Source of the DNA: Salibacter sp031581065
Lineage (GTDB): Bacteria > Bacteroidota > Bacteroidia > Flavobacteriales_G > Salibacteraceae
Direction of reading: 5' to 3'
Length of the DNA: 64,000 nucleotides
NCBI RefSeq assembly: GCF_031581065.1
Contig: NZ_JAVLBN010000002.1
Location: 1 to 64,000, forward strand
The notes beneath the pieces are model-generated. The model did no database searches and was not told the origin of the DNA. It saw only the letters and a list, made by a program, of their open reading frames with translations. Within the stretch, counting starts at the first letter, position 1. Every line of letters begins with the position of its first letter. The translations under genes and the position numbers were made by a program. This document shows, in pieces, positions 17,745-26,594 of the stretch.

Positions 17745-18914
17745 ATGAAAATACTCGTCTTACTTTCCCGGGTTCCCTGGCCGCTTGAAAAAGGCGACAA
17801 GTTGAGAGCGTTTCATCACATCAAAGAAATGAGCAGGCAACATGAGATTATTCTCTGCTGCCTAAGTGATAAAAAGGTTAACCCACAATCAACAAAAGTA
17901 CTTTCACAATACTGCAGCCAGGTCCACATTTTCAGACTCAATAAAATTGCAATTTTTTTCCGCCTGGTCAGAGCCCTATTCAGCTCAAAGCCATTTCAGG
18001 TTCATTATTTTTACAAAAAATCGGTGCAGAAACAAATCGACAAAATTGTTGAACAGGAAATGCCGGCTCATATTTATGTACAATTGATCAGAACCGCTGA
18101 GTACGCCAAAAAGTATCCGTTCATTCCCAACACTTTTGATTACATGGATGCTTTTTCACGTGGAGTTGAACGCAGAATTAAATACAGCATTCCGGGATTG
18201 AGGAGACTTTTCATCGCTGAGTCTAACCGATTGAAACACTATGAAGCAAGCGTTTTTAAGTTTTTTCAAAACAAAATCATCATCTCTGAGCAAGATCGGG
18301 ATCTCATTCCTCATCCAGATAAAAACGAAATTGAAATTATTCCAAATGGTGTCGATTTAGAATTTTATCAACCAACTTCAGATGATCCCAAATACACAAT
18401 TGGTTTTACAGGAAATATGGCTTACCCACCCAATGTAAGAGCCGCATTTTTCTTAGCAACTGAAGTGCTCCCTCTCGTTAAAAAGGAAATTCCGCATGCA
18501 TCACTCTTAATCAGTGGCACCAACCCAATTCCTAAGATAAAGTCGTTACACAACGGAGAAGATATTTTCGTCACCGGCTGGGTAAAAGATATTCGCGACT
18601 CTTATACGTTAGCTGATATTTTTGTGGCACCTATGCAAATAGGAACCGGACTCCAAAATAAACTCCTGGAAGCAATGGCGATGAAGAAGCCTTGCGTCAC
18701 GAGCGAACTCGCAAACAGAGCACTTGGAGCTAAAGATGGTAAAGAAGTAATAATAGGCTCAAGCGCTCAGGATTACGCCAATATAGTTGTGGATCTGACC
18801 AAAAATAAAGATGAAAAAAGGCAACTTGCTAAAAACGGCTATCAATTTGTACAACAAAACTTTAGCTGGAATAAGAACTGCAAAAAACTCTTGCAGATCA
18901 TCGAAAAACAGTAA
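17745..18914 (+). CDS. Glycosyltransferase, GT4 type (resembles TIGR03087/Stp1 group)
   Basis: A 389-residue GT-B glycosyltransferase. LSRVPWPLEKGDKLRAFHH at the start, IGFTGNMAYPPNVRAAFF in the middle and VAPMQIGTGLQNKLLEAMAM in the donor site resemble the sugar transferases first defined next to exosortase loci (TIGR03087). No exosortase is visible here. It follows the first GT4 gene by 16 bases. Probably cytoplasmic or peripheral on the inner membrane, in the same glycan pathway. Confidence 0.85.
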   Translation: MKILVLLSRVPWPLEKGDKLRAFHHIKEMSRQHEIILCCLSDKKVNPQSTKVLSQYCSQVHIFRLNKIAIFFRLVRALFSSKPFQVHYFYKKSVQKQIDKIVEQEMPAHIYVQLIRTAEYAKKYPFIPNTFDYMDAFSRGVERRIKYSIPGLRRLFIAESNRLKHYEASVFKFFQNKIIISEQDRDLIPHPDKNEIEIIPNGVDLEFYQPTSDDPKYTIGFTGNMAYPPNVRAAFFLATEVLPLVKKEIPHASLLISGTNPIPKIKSLHNGEDIFVTGWVKDIRDSYTLADIFVAPMQIGTGLQNKLLEAMAMKKPCVTSELANRALGAKDGKEVIIGSSAQDYANIVVDLTKNKDEKRQLAKNGYQFVQQNFSWNKNCKKLLQIIEKQ

Positions 18915-18988
18915 TTTGGCACAACACTTGATTAATAAATAAAACGAAGAGAAATTTTAGACTAACTTTGAATTTTAAATCAAAAATT

Positions 18989-19570
18989 ATGAAAACAATT
19001 AGAACACTCGCAGCTCTTGCATTCGGTAGCTTTTTAATCCTATCAGCTCCAGCTTGTAAAGACAAAGAAAAAGCTTCTGGCGAAAAACCAAAAGGTGAAG
19101 AATTAGTAAATGTTTACTGCTCAGGACCTGAGTACTTCACAACAAAAGAAAAATTTAGAGCTAACGCAATTGGCGAATCTCTCGATCAAATGACTTCTAA
19201 GAAAAAAGCATTGAGTAATGCTCGTGCAGAACTCGCTGCAAACATTCAAACAACCATGAAAGTTGTTGGTGACAATTATGTGAAGTCAAGTGAATTCAAC
19301 AACAAAGAAGAAATCACTGAAACTTTTCAGGAAAACGCGAGAACAGTTGTAAACCAACAAATTCAAGGTGTTCGTACAATTTGCGAAAAACAGACAAAAA
19401 CTGTTGAAGGAAAGTACAAAACGTACATCGCAATTGAACTTGGAGCTCAGGAACTTCTCCAGGCTTACAATGAAAGACTCTCAAATGAAGAGCAGTTAAA
19501 AGCCGATTACAACTACGAAAAGTTCAAAGATACTTTTGAAGCAGAAATGGAAAAAATGAGTAATCAGTAA
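18989..19570 (+). CDS. Lipoprotein with LPP20-like domain
   Basis: I start at the ATG at 18989; the longer TTG frame runs back over the TAACTTTG -7-like box (18963-18970). The 193-residue product has a signal peptide ending SAPAC with lysines after the cysteine. The mature part (KKKALSNARAELAANIQTT, then GVRTICEKQTKTVEGKYKTYIAIEL) resembles the LPP20 outer-membrane lipoprotein fold. Function unknown. It is monocistronic with a terminator immediately after. Confidence 0.7.
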   Translation: MKTIRTLAALAFGSFLILSAPACKDKEKASGEKPKGEELVNVYCSGPEYFTTKEKFRANAIGESLDQMTSKKKALSNARAELAANIQTTMKVVGDNYVKSSEFNNKEEITETFQENARTVVNQQIQGVRTICEKQTKTVEGKYKTYIAIELGAQELLQAYNERLSNEEQLKADYNYEKFKDTFEAEMEKMSNQ

Positions 19571-19592
19571 ACCTATTACTCCAATTAAAAGA

Positions 19593-19620
19593 AGGCTACT
19601 GATTATCGGTAGCCTCTTTT
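19593..19620. terminator. Hairpin terminator between convergent genes
   Basis: AGGCTAC (19593-19599) pairs with GTAGCCT (19609-19615) around a 9-base loop and is followed by CTTTTT. It ends the LPP20-like gene and lies just before the stop of the leftward response-regulator gene; the A-rich left flank lets it serve that direction too. Confidence 0.8.
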
Positions 19621-19636
19621 TACCTTTATTAAAATG

Positions 19637-20329
19637 TCAATTCGTAAACCGATACCCTACTCCTCTCACAGAATGAAAATACTTTGGTTTGCGTGGGTTT
19701 TCTTCAAAGTACTTCCTGAAATTGAGAATAAAATTATCAATCGTTCGGGTGCTGGGAAACACATCGTATCCCCATACTTTTTCTAAGATCTGTTCGCGGG
19801 AAACAACTTCATCTTTGTGGTTAATTAAAAGCTGTAATAGCTTCGCTTCTCTGGCTGTGATCTGTTTTGATTGCCCATCGTGGGTTTTGATCTGGAATGA
19901 TGAAAAATTCACTTCGTTTGGACCAAATGAATAAACCGAGCGCTGTTCCGGTTCTGACCGTGAAGTTGTTCTTTCAACAAGTTTGTTGACACGCAATAAA
20001 AACTCTTCCAGATTAAATGGCTTCGTGAGATAATCATCGGCTCCAATTTTGAGTCCCTCCACACGATCTTGTCCGCCATCTTTAGCCGTTAAAAAGAGAA
20101 TAGGCACCTGCCTGTTTTCGAGTCTGATCGTTTCACAAACCGCAAAACCATCCATTTTAGGCAACATAACGTCCAGCACAATTACATCAAACCTTTCCTG
20201 TTTGAACCTGTCAACGGCCTCCTCACCATCAGTAGCAGTAGTTACATCGTAACCTTCGAGCTCGAGATTGAGAACCAATCCTTCCAAAATGTGCTCTTCA
20301 TCTTCAACAACCAAAACGCGTTTACTCAT
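19637..20329 (-). CDS. OmpR-family response regulator (orphan)
   Basis: A 230-residue two-domain regulator. The receiver has the acidic pair at 10-11, phospho-acceptor Asp53 (VIVLDVMLP), Thr81 (FLTAKD) and Lys103 (LTKPF). The C-terminus is a winged helix with ITAREAKLLQLLINHKDEVVSREQ, spelled here in parts, and STRTIDNFILNFRKYF, then VRGVGYRF. It resembles Bacteroides RprY. No histidine kinase gene is adjacent, so the partner is elsewhere. Divergent from the transketolase gene. Confidence 0.94.
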   Translation of the reverse strand: MSKRVLVVEDEEHILEGLVLNLELEGYDVTTATDGEEAVDRFKQERFDVIVLDVMLPKMDGFAVCETIRLENRQVPILFLTAKDGGQDRVEGLKIGADDYLTKPFNLEEFLLRVNKLVERTTSRSEPEQRSVYSFGPNEVNFSSFQIKTHDGQSKQITAREAKLLQLLINHKDEVVSREQILEKVWGYDVFPSTRTIDNFILNFRKYFEENPRKPKYFHSVRGVGYRFTN

Positions 20330-20466
20330 GCCTCAAAAATGTAAAAACTAACTGATATTACCATTATTGAGCAGTTATCAACAACCTTTGAGGATATTTT
20401 TCATGAGCAAAGCTTCACTGACTTTTTTCATAAATGTACCTTCGCAGCCGAGATAATCATTATAAC

Positions 20467-21312
20467 ATGGCTGATAGTAAAGAACTCAAACAAATCGCTT
20501 CTCAGGTTCGCAGGGACATTGTGCGCATGGTTCATTCTGCACAGAGCGGTCACCCGGGAGGCTCTCTTGGTTGCGCTGATCTTTTTGTAGCGCTGTACTT
20601 CGATATTTTAAAAAACGATCCAAAAAACTTTACGCTTGACGGAAAAGATGAAAACCTCTTTTTCCTTTCAAACGGGCACATTTCTCCTGTTTGGTACAGT
20701 ACGCTAGCGAGAAAAGGATTTTTTGAACTGTCAGAACTCAAAACTTTCCGCCAGCTCGATTCCAGGTTACAGGGACACCCCGCTACTGAAGAAGGTTTAA
20801 CCGGAATTAGAGTAGCGAGCGGATCACTCGGTCAGGGACTCAGTGTTGCGTCAGGTGCGGCTCTGACCAAAAAACTCAATGGCGAAGACAAACTCGTTTA
20901 CGTTCTCATGGGCGATGGCGAGCAACAAGAAGGCCAGGTTTGGGAAGCAGCCATGTTTGCAGCTCACAAAAAAATCGACAACCTCATCGGCTTCATAGAC
21001 TGGAATAACCGCCAAATTGACGGTGATGTGACTGATGTTTTGGATCTGAAAGACTTAAGAGCTAAATACGAAAGCTTTGGTTGGGAAGTCCTCGAAATGG
21101 ATGGCAACAACATGGATATGATCCTCGATACTGTTGGCGAAGCTCAAAAAATGACCGGCCGCGGAAAACCGATCATGATCCTCATGAAAACCGAGATGGG
21201 TCAGGGTGTTGATTTTATGATGGGAACGCACAAGTGGCACGGTGTTGCGCCCAATGATGAACAATTGGAACAAGCTTTGCAACAACTCGATGAAACACTT
21301 GGCGATTATTGA
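20467..21312 (+). CDS. Transketolase, N-terminal (ThDP/pyrophosphate) subunit
   Basis: I start at the ATG at 20467 (MADSKELKQ); a TACCTTCG -7-like box at about 20437 lies inside the longer frame. The 281-residue half-enzyme has SGHPGGSLGCADLFVALYF, HISPVWYS, GSLGQGLSVASGAAL and the ThDP motif GDGEQQEGQVWEAAM. With the C-terminal half at 22701-23657 it forms split transketolase, which moves two-carbon ketol units in the pentose-phosphate pathway. The halves are separated by a vWA gene. Confidence 0.93.
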   Translation: MADSKELKQIASQVRRDIVRMVHSAQSGHPGGSLGCADLFVALYFDILKNDPKNFTLDGKDENLFFLSNGHISPVWYSTLARKGFFELSELKTFRQLDSRLQGHPATEEGLTGIRVASGSLGQGLSVASGAALTKKLNGEDKLVYVLMGDGEQQEGQVWEAAMFAAHKKIDNLIGFIDWNNRQIDGDVTDVLDLKDLRAKYESFGWEVLEMDGNNMDMILDTVGEAQKMTGRGKPIMILMKTEMGQGVDFMMGTHKWHGVAPNDEQLEQALQQLDETLGDY

Positions 21313-21333
21313 GCCATCTGAAATAACATCAAC

Positions 21334-22698
21334 ATGAAAAGCCGCATTTTATTATTCGTTTTTATCCTTTTTACTCAGCTCGTTATCGGTCAGAGCCAAA
21401 GCGCTATGACACGAGTTTTGTTCATCTACGATGCTTCCAACAGCATGAACAAAGAATGGGAAAGCGGTACGCGGCACTCAGTGGCTCACAACCTTATCAA
21501 CAGTGCACTCGATAGCTTAAAGGACAAGCCTAATCTTCAATTGGCATTGCGTGTTTACGGACACCAGAGCAGCTATCGACAGGGTCAGGATTGTGACGAC
21601 ACAAAGCTGGAAGTTCCATTTGGCAATAAGCGTGTAAAAGCTATCCAGAAGAAGTTAAAAGAGATTACACCAAAAGGCACTACTCCAATTGCGAGAACGC
21701 TTGAAAAAGCAGGTGACGACTTTCCCGATTGTGAAGATTGCCGCAATATCATCATTCTCATAACTGACGGAATTGAAGAATGCGATGGCGATCCCTGTGC
21801 TGTTTCCCGAATGCTGCAAAAAAGAGGAATTACATTAAAACCTTTCATCATTGGCATTGGGATGGATGAAAATTTCAAAAAAACATTCAAATGTGTTGGT
21901 AACTTCTTTGATGCAAGCAACGAAAAAACATTTGACAATGTGTTGAATATCGTGATATCCCAGGCTCTGAACAGTACAACAGCTCAGCTAAACTTACTCG
22001 ATGTTTACGGAAATCCAACTGAGACGAATGTACCTTACACATTCTTCGATCGTTTCATGAATGAAGACATTGTAAACTATGTACACACGATGAATGCTGT
22101 TGGAAATCCTGATACGATTTACCTCGACCCCAGTTCAACATACGATTTAACGGTTTTCACAACTCCGGCCGTTATGAAAGACAGTATCACATTAACACCA
22201 GGAAAGCACAATATTATTGGTGTTCAGGCCGGACAGGGAACTTTAGAACTCAAGAAATCAGGATCAATTTCCAGCAAGCAGGCAGTTGCAATTGTAAGAC
22301 AGGGTGGTAAAATGAAAACCCTCAACGCTCAAAAACTGGGTACAGATGAAAAATACCTTGTGGGGACTTATGACCTTGAAATCCTAACGCTGCCTCGCAC
22401 TTATATCAACGATGTTGAAATCAAACAGAGCCATACCACTACTATTGAAATTCCACCACCGGGGCTGGTGACCATCATGAAAAACCTTACAGGATATGGT
22501 GGCATTTACAAGCTGGAAGGAAATGAAGCTACCTGGGTAACCAATCTCAATCCCGCAGCTACAAACGAATCAGTCAAACTACAACCTGGTAGATACCGCG
22601 TAGTTTTTAGAAGCAAGAGCTCAAACAATTCAAAATATACACGAGTAGAAGAATTTTCAATATCTCCCGGAGAATCACGGGTTGTTAATTTGAAGTAA
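21334..22698 (+). CDS. Secreted von Willebrand factor A domain protein
   Basis: A 454-residue protein with a signal peptide (first 20 residues, ending VIGQ). Its vWA domain (about 26-215) has the MIDAS motif D-A-S-N-S at residues 33-37, the threonine of PKGTTPIARTLEKAG and the aspartate of ILITDGIEECDGDPC. The remainder is beta-rich, with repeated small domains like those of periplasmic adhesion or scaffold proteins. It is inserted between the two transketolase halves with spacings of 21 and 2 bases, so co-transcription is likely. Function unknown. Confidence 0.85.
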   Translation: MKSRILLFVFILFTQLVIGQSQSAMTRVLFIYDASNSMNKEWESGTRHSVAHNLINSALDSLKDKPNLQLALRVYGHQSSYRQGQDCDDTKLEVPFGNKRVKAIQKKLKEITPKGTTPIARTLEKAGDDFPDCEDCRNIIILITDGIEECDGDPCAVSRMLQKRGITLKPFIIGIGMDENFKKTFKCVGNFFDASNEKTFDNVLNIVISQALNSTTAQLNLLDVYGNPTETNVPYTFFDRFMNEDIVNYVHTMNAVGNPDTIYLDPSSTYDLTVFTTPAVMKDSITLTPGKHNIIGVQAGQGTLELKKSGSISSKQAVAIVRQGGKMKTLNAQKLGTDEKYLVGTYDLEILTLPRTYINDVEIKQSHTTTIEIPPPGLVTIMKNLTGYGGIYKLEGNEATWVTNLNPAATNESVKLQPGRYRVVFRSKSSNNSKYTRVEEFSISPGESRVVNLK

Positions 22699-22700
22699 TT

Positions 22701-23657
22701 ATGAAGTTATTCGAAGCCAAAGATCAAAAAGATACACGCTCAGGTTTTGGAGCCGGACTCAGCGAACTGGGAGAAACAAACGAAAATGTTGTGGCCCTTT
22801 GTGCTGACCTCACAGGCTCTCTCAAAATGAATGCCTTTGCCGATGCTCATCCCGATCGTTTTTTCCAAATGGGAATTTCTGAAGCTAACATGATGGGTGT
22901 AGCTGCCGGACTCACAATTGGTGGTAAAATTCCATTTACAGGAACATTTGCCAACTTTTCTACAGGTCGTGTTTACGATCAGATCCGACAATCCATAGCT
23001 TACTCTGGGAAAAACGTCAAGATCTGTGCTTCGCATGCCGGATTGACACTTGGAGAAGACGGAGCAACACACCAAATCCTCGAAGATTTGGGTCTGATGA
23101 AAATGTTACCTCACATGACCGTAATCAACCCGTGTGATTACAACCAAACAAAAGCTGCTACTATCGCAATTGCCGAGCATGAAGGCCCGGTTTACCTGCG
23201 TTTTGGCCGACCAAAGATGCCGGTTTTTACTGCTGAAGATCAAAAGTTTGAAATCGGGAAAGCGTGGAAGATCAAAGACGGTAAAGACGTAACGATCATC
23301 GCAACTGGTCACCTCGTTTGGAAAGCTGTTGAAGCTGAAGAAGCTTTGAAAGAAAAAGGAATTGATGCCGAGATCATCAACATCCACACGATAAAGCCAC
23401 TAGATGAAAAAGCAATTATTGAGTCAGTTAAAAAAACAGGCTGTGTTGTTACAGCTGAAGAACATCAAATGAATGGCGGGCTCGGAGAAAGCGTTTCAGG
23501 AACGTTGATGCGTCATTTCCCTGTACCGCAAGAATTTGTAGCCGTTAATGATAGCTTTGGTGAGTCGGGAAAGCCACACGAATTGATGGCTAAATATGGA
23601 ATTGATACGCCTAATGTAATTGAGGCGGCCCTCAAAGCAGCTGAGAGAAAGAAGTAA
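22701..23657 (+). CDS. Transketolase, C-terminal (pyrimidine-binding) subunit
   Basis: A 318-residue half-enzyme. VVALCADLTGSLKMNAF, QMGISEANMMGVAAGLTIGG (catalytic glutamate contacting the ThDP aminopyrimidine) and ICASHAGLTLGEDGATHQ are transketolase Pyr-domain signatures; GGLGESVSG is in the C-terminal domain. It works with the 20467-21312 subunit. It starts two bases after the vWA gene. A strong terminator follows. Confidence 0.93.
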   Translation: MKLFEAKDQKDTRSGFGAGLSELGETNENVVALCADLTGSLKMNAFADAHPDRFFQMGISEANMMGVAAGLTIGGKIPFTGTFANFSTGRVYDQIRQSIAYSGKNVKICASHAGLTLGEDGATHQILEDLGLMKMLPHMTVINPCDYNQTKAATIAIAEHEGPVYLRFGRPKMPVFTAEDQKFEIGKAWKIKDGKDVTIIATGHLVWKAVEAEEALKEKGIDAEIINIHTIKPLDEKAIIESVKKTGCVVTAEEHQMNGGLGESVSGTLMRHFPVPQEFVAVNDSFGESGKPHELMAKYGIDTPNVIEAALKAAERKK

Positions 23658-23683
23658 ATCTCTAACTCAAATTAGAATACTAA

Positions 23684-23714
23684 AAAAGCCAACTGAATCT
23701 TCCAGTTGGCTTTT
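23684..23714. terminator. Hairpin terminator after transketolase / before msrA
   Basis: AAAAGCCAACTG (23684-23695) pairs fully with CAGTTGGCTTTT (23703-23714) around a 7-base loop and continues into CTTTAT. A-rich and T-rich flanks on both sides make it bidirectional between the convergent transketolase and msrA genes. Confidence 0.88.
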
Positions 23715-23740
23715 CTTTATCCCCTATTCATTCTTCAGCC

Positions 23741-24388
23741 CTACTTCACACCCTCTTTCAACTTATCCTCAAAAACCTTTCTGAATTTTTCAACTTTAGG
23801 TGTAATCACTGCACGGCAATATGGAGCATCACTATTCTCGTTGTAATAATCCTGATGACTCACTTCAGCTTTGTAAAAAGTATCGTACGGTGAAATTTCC
23901 GTCACAATAGGGTCGTCAAACACTCCCGACTCATCGAGTTTATTTTTGTACTCCTCGGCCAGCTCCTTTTGGTTCTGATCGTGATAAAAAACTGCCGAGC
24001 GGTATTGTGTGCCCACATCAGCCCCTTGTTTATTCAAAGTTGTGGGATCATGTGTTTGCCAAAATACTTCCAGCAATTCTTTGAAAGAAATTACATCAGG
24101 GTTGAATTGAATTTGCACAACCTCTGCGTGGCCGGTCCTGCCCGTACAAACTTCTCGGTAAGAAGGATTTTTGACATCTCCTCCACTGTAGCCTGAAGTG
24201 ACTTTCTCAACTCCTTTCAGATCCTGAAAAATAGCTTCAACACACCAAAAACAGCCGGCACCAAAGGTTGCCAATTCTAAATTATCATTGTTTGTTGTCA
24301 TAGCACTTTCATCTTTCTGCATTTCATTTTGCGAATTTGCACAACTCATAAAAATAGTTGCAACGAGTAATAAAACTAACTTTTTCAT
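23741..24388 (-). CDS. msrA: Peptide-methionine (S)-S-oxide reductase MsrA, predicted lipoprotein
   Basis: A 215-residue protein. The signal peptide ends IFMSC, suggesting lipidation at Cys16, followed by a short polar linker. The MsrA domain starts at about residue 38: TFGAGCFWCVEAIF carries catalytic Cys46, with GYSGGDVKNPSYREVCTG, HAEVVQI and HDPTTLNKQGADVGTQYRS all family hallmarks. It reduces methionine-S-sulfoxide; the lipoprotein signal puts this in the envelope, complementing secreted MsrB at 11231-11770. Confidence 0.95.
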   Translation of the reverse strand: MKKLVLLLVATIFMSCANSQNEMQKDESAMTTNNDNLELATFGAGCFWCVEAIFQDLKGVEKVTSGYSGGDVKNPSYREVCTGRTGHAEVVQIQFNPDVISFKELLEVFWQTHDPTTLNKQGADVGTQYRSAVFYHDQNQKELAEEYKNKLDESGVFDDPIVTEISPYDTFYKAEVSHQDYYNENSDAPYCRAVITPKVEKFRKVFEDKLKEGVK

Positions 24389-24526
24389 ATCAATCTATAC
24401 GCGCAAAAGTAACATCCGGTTTTATTCTTTTCATTCAGAACCGAATTGTTGTTAATCATCATTAATTGAAACCAGTAAAAATACAATTTGTTTCAGCCAT
24501 TTAATGAAGTCTGCTAATTTTGACGC

Positions 24527-25201
24527 ATGGAAATGAAATGGGTAGAAAAAGAACAGGCTCGTATTGAACAGCAGTTAAGCAATTGGCTCAATGACGGAGA
24601 GCGAATCTGTATGTCCTCATCCTTTCAAACACATAGCATTCCGCTCCTCCATCTCATCAGCACTGTTGCGCCTAAAGTTGATGTTCTTTTTCTCAATACA
24701 GGTTATCACTTTCCTGAAACGCTCGAATTCAGAGATCAAATATGCAATCAACTTGGAGTTGAACCGATTTTGGTTGAGAGTTTCATCTCAAAAAATTTCC
24801 AACGCGGGCAAAGCGGGCTTTTGCCATTTGCTGAAGATCCTGACAGGTGCTGCTTTCTCAACAAAACCCAACCGATGAAAGAAGCAATGACAGCTTACGA
24901 TATTTGGATCAGCGGTATTAGAAGAGATCAAAACGCTAACAGGCGCGAAATGCCTGAGCTCATCACAACACCTGACGGAAAACTGCGCTACCACCCTATT
25001 TTAGAATGGAACTCAAAAATGATTCACGAATACCGAAAAGCTTTTGATTTACCCACTCACCCACTGGAAGCAAAAGGCTATTTAAGTATCGGATGTGAAC
25101 CCTGCACGCAAAAATTCGATCTCGAAAACAAGCGTGATGGACGTTGGCAGGGCATGAAAAAGTCAGAATGTGGCTTACACACTGATCTCGTTTCAAAATA
25201 A
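24527..25201 (+). CDS. cysH: Adenylyl-sulfate (APS) reductase, [4Fe-4S] type CysH
   Basis: A 224-residue assimilatory reductase that turns activated sulfate into sulfite. Cysteine pairs at 108-109 (DPDRCCFLNK) and 190/193 (SIGCEPCTQ) bind the [4Fe-4S] cluster, which marks APS over PAPS reductases; catalytic Cys215 is in SECGLHT. The nucleotide region is SSSFQTHSIPLLHL. A TAATTTTG -7-like box is at 24515-24522, very near the start. No other cys genes are adjacent. Confidence 0.92.
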   Translation: MEMKWVEKEQARIEQQLSNWLNDGERICMSSSFQTHSIPLLHLISTVAPKVDVLFLNTGYHFPETLEFRDQICNQLGVEPILVESFISKNFQRGQSGLLPFAEDPDRCCFLNKTQPMKEAMTAYDIWISGIRRDQNANRREMPELITTPDGKLRYHPILEWNSKMIHEYRKAFDLPTHPLEAKGYLSIGCEPCTQKFDLENKRDGRWQGMKKSECGLHTDLVSK

Positions 25202-25233
25202 GTTAACCACCTGCTAATAAAAGCATTGACAAC

Positions 25234-26148
25234 ATGAAAGTACTCATCACCGGTGCAGCCGGATATATTGGAACAGAACTCATCAATCACCTCGAGAATC
25301 GCGATGAAGTAGAAAAAATCATCGCTTACGACAATCTCAGCAGAACAAATTTCAACCTTTTCATTGGCGAGCCCAATAAATACAAGAAAGTTCAGTTTGT
25401 GCGTGGTGAAATTTTGGACGGAATCAAACTCAAAGGACTACTCAAAGATTGCGATGCCCTGGTGCATCTCGCGGCTGAAGTCAGCACTCCTTTTGCTGAT
25501 GCCAATCATCACCTTTTTGAACAGGTCAATCACTGGGGAACAGCAAATGTGGTAGAAGCTGCGATAAAAGCTAATATCGAGCACTTTATTTACCTGTCGA
25601 GTGCATCAGTTTATGGTTTTGGGTCAGAACCATTTGATGCTACTACCAATCCAAAACCAACGACCATCTACGGAATTTCTAAGCTCCGTGGGGAAGACCA
25701 TGTGAAGCGACTCAAAAACAAGATGAATACCACAATTGTACGCTGTGCAAACGTTTACGGCTACAACCCAAGCATGCGATTTGACGCTGTCATCAACCGT
25801 TTCATGTTCGATGCAAACTACAGCGGCAAAGTCACACTTCAGGGAGATGGCTCACAATACCGCCCCTTTATTCATGTGGAAAATGTAGGTCGCGGAATCA
25901 CAACAGTTTTGCTTGAACAAATTAAGGATCTGACCATTAACCTTGTTGACCGAAACGAAACGATCGATAACATAGCCAACGAAATTCAGGCTGTTTTTCC
26001 TGAAATGGAAAGGATGAATGTGAGCCAACATCTCAAGTTGAGATCGCTACAATTAAAGATTGACGAGGCTTTTAATCGCAAATTAAATTTAATACCTTCC
26101 GCCTTGAATGAGGAGTTAAGCAAATTTGCCAAAAAGTTCAACTTTTGA
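25234..26148 (+). CDS. NAD-dependent epimerase/dehydratase (extended SDR)
   Basis: A 304-residue Rossmann enzyme. MKVLITGAAGYIGTELINHL gives the G-x-x-G-x-x-G site, VHLAAEVSTPF the conserved loop, and SSASVYGF with YGISKLRGED the Ser and Y-x-x-x-K catalytic set. Members modify nucleotide sugars; the exact reaction is not evident. It lies between cysH and a short unknown with its own 32-base leader. Two dispersed 10-mers are inside (25622 and 25926). Confidence 0.85.
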   Translation: MKVLITGAAGYIGTELINHLENRDEVEKIIAYDNLSRTNFNLFIGEPNKYKKVQFVRGEILDGIKLKGLLKDCDALVHLAAEVSTPFADANHHLFEQVNHWGTANVVEAAIKANIEHFIYLSSASVYGFGSEPFDATTNPKPTTIYGISKLRGEDHVKRLKNKMNTTIVRCANVYGYNPSMRFDAVINRFMFDANYSGKVTLQGDGSQYRPFIHVENVGRGITTVLLEQIKDLTINLVDRNETIDNIANEIQAVFPEMERMNVSQHLKLRSLQLKIDEAFNRKLNLIPSALNEELSKFAKKFNF

Positions 26149-26182
26149 CTAAAATCTCTGTTTAACTCTAAACCATGATTTT

Positions 26183-26593
26183 ATGTCGGCAAAGTTCAGG
26201 ATTTTCCCAAAGGATGAATTCATTTTGGAGGTATTTGACGGAAAGGTATTTTTCAATGACATCATTGAAGTGACCCAAAAAATTTGGTCTCATCCCAATT
26301 ACGATGCTGAATTTGACGGCATCTCAGATCTCTCAAAAGCTGATGTGAAATTATCGCGTGATGAAATGAATCAATTCATCGCAGCTATTGAGGAAAGTCA
26401 AAAACGAGTTTCGGGCAGGTTGGCAATTATCACATCAAAGCCGCTGGCAACTGCATTTGCCATTCTTTTCGAGAAAAAAGTCAGGTTCAATCCGGGCGTG
26501 AAAGTCTTCACAACCCATGAAGGAGCCGTTCACTTTTTAGGAAAAGATCGTTTCTTTTTAGAAAAAATTTACAACGAATTTGAATCAGAATAA
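26183..26593 (+). CDS. Uncharacterised 136-residue protein (STAS/SpoIIAA-like fold possible)
   Basis: A small cytoplasmic protein. The pattern FILEVFDGKVFFNDIIEVTQKIW, read as strand-strand-helix, then DLSKADVKLS, SGRLAIITSKPLATAFAIL and KVFTTHEGAVHFLG, resembles SpoIIAA-like/STAS proteins, but this is only a secondary-structure impression. It ends one base before the large VPS10-type gene, so the two are likely co-transcribed. Function unknown. Confidence 0.6.
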   Translation: MSAKFRIFPKDEFILEVFDGKVFFNDIIEVTQKIWSHPNYDAEFDGISDLSKADVKLSRDEMNQFIAAIEESQKRVSGRLAIITSKPLATAFAILFEKKVRFNPGVKVFTTHEGAVHFLGKDRFFLEKIYNEFESE

Positions 26594-26594
26594 C

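Noticed and set aside
21334..22698. vWA protein as part of a MoxR-vWA chaperone or Batl-type operon
   Set aside because: No MoxR ATPase, BatA-D or TPR partner is adjacent; the neighbours are transketolase subunits.
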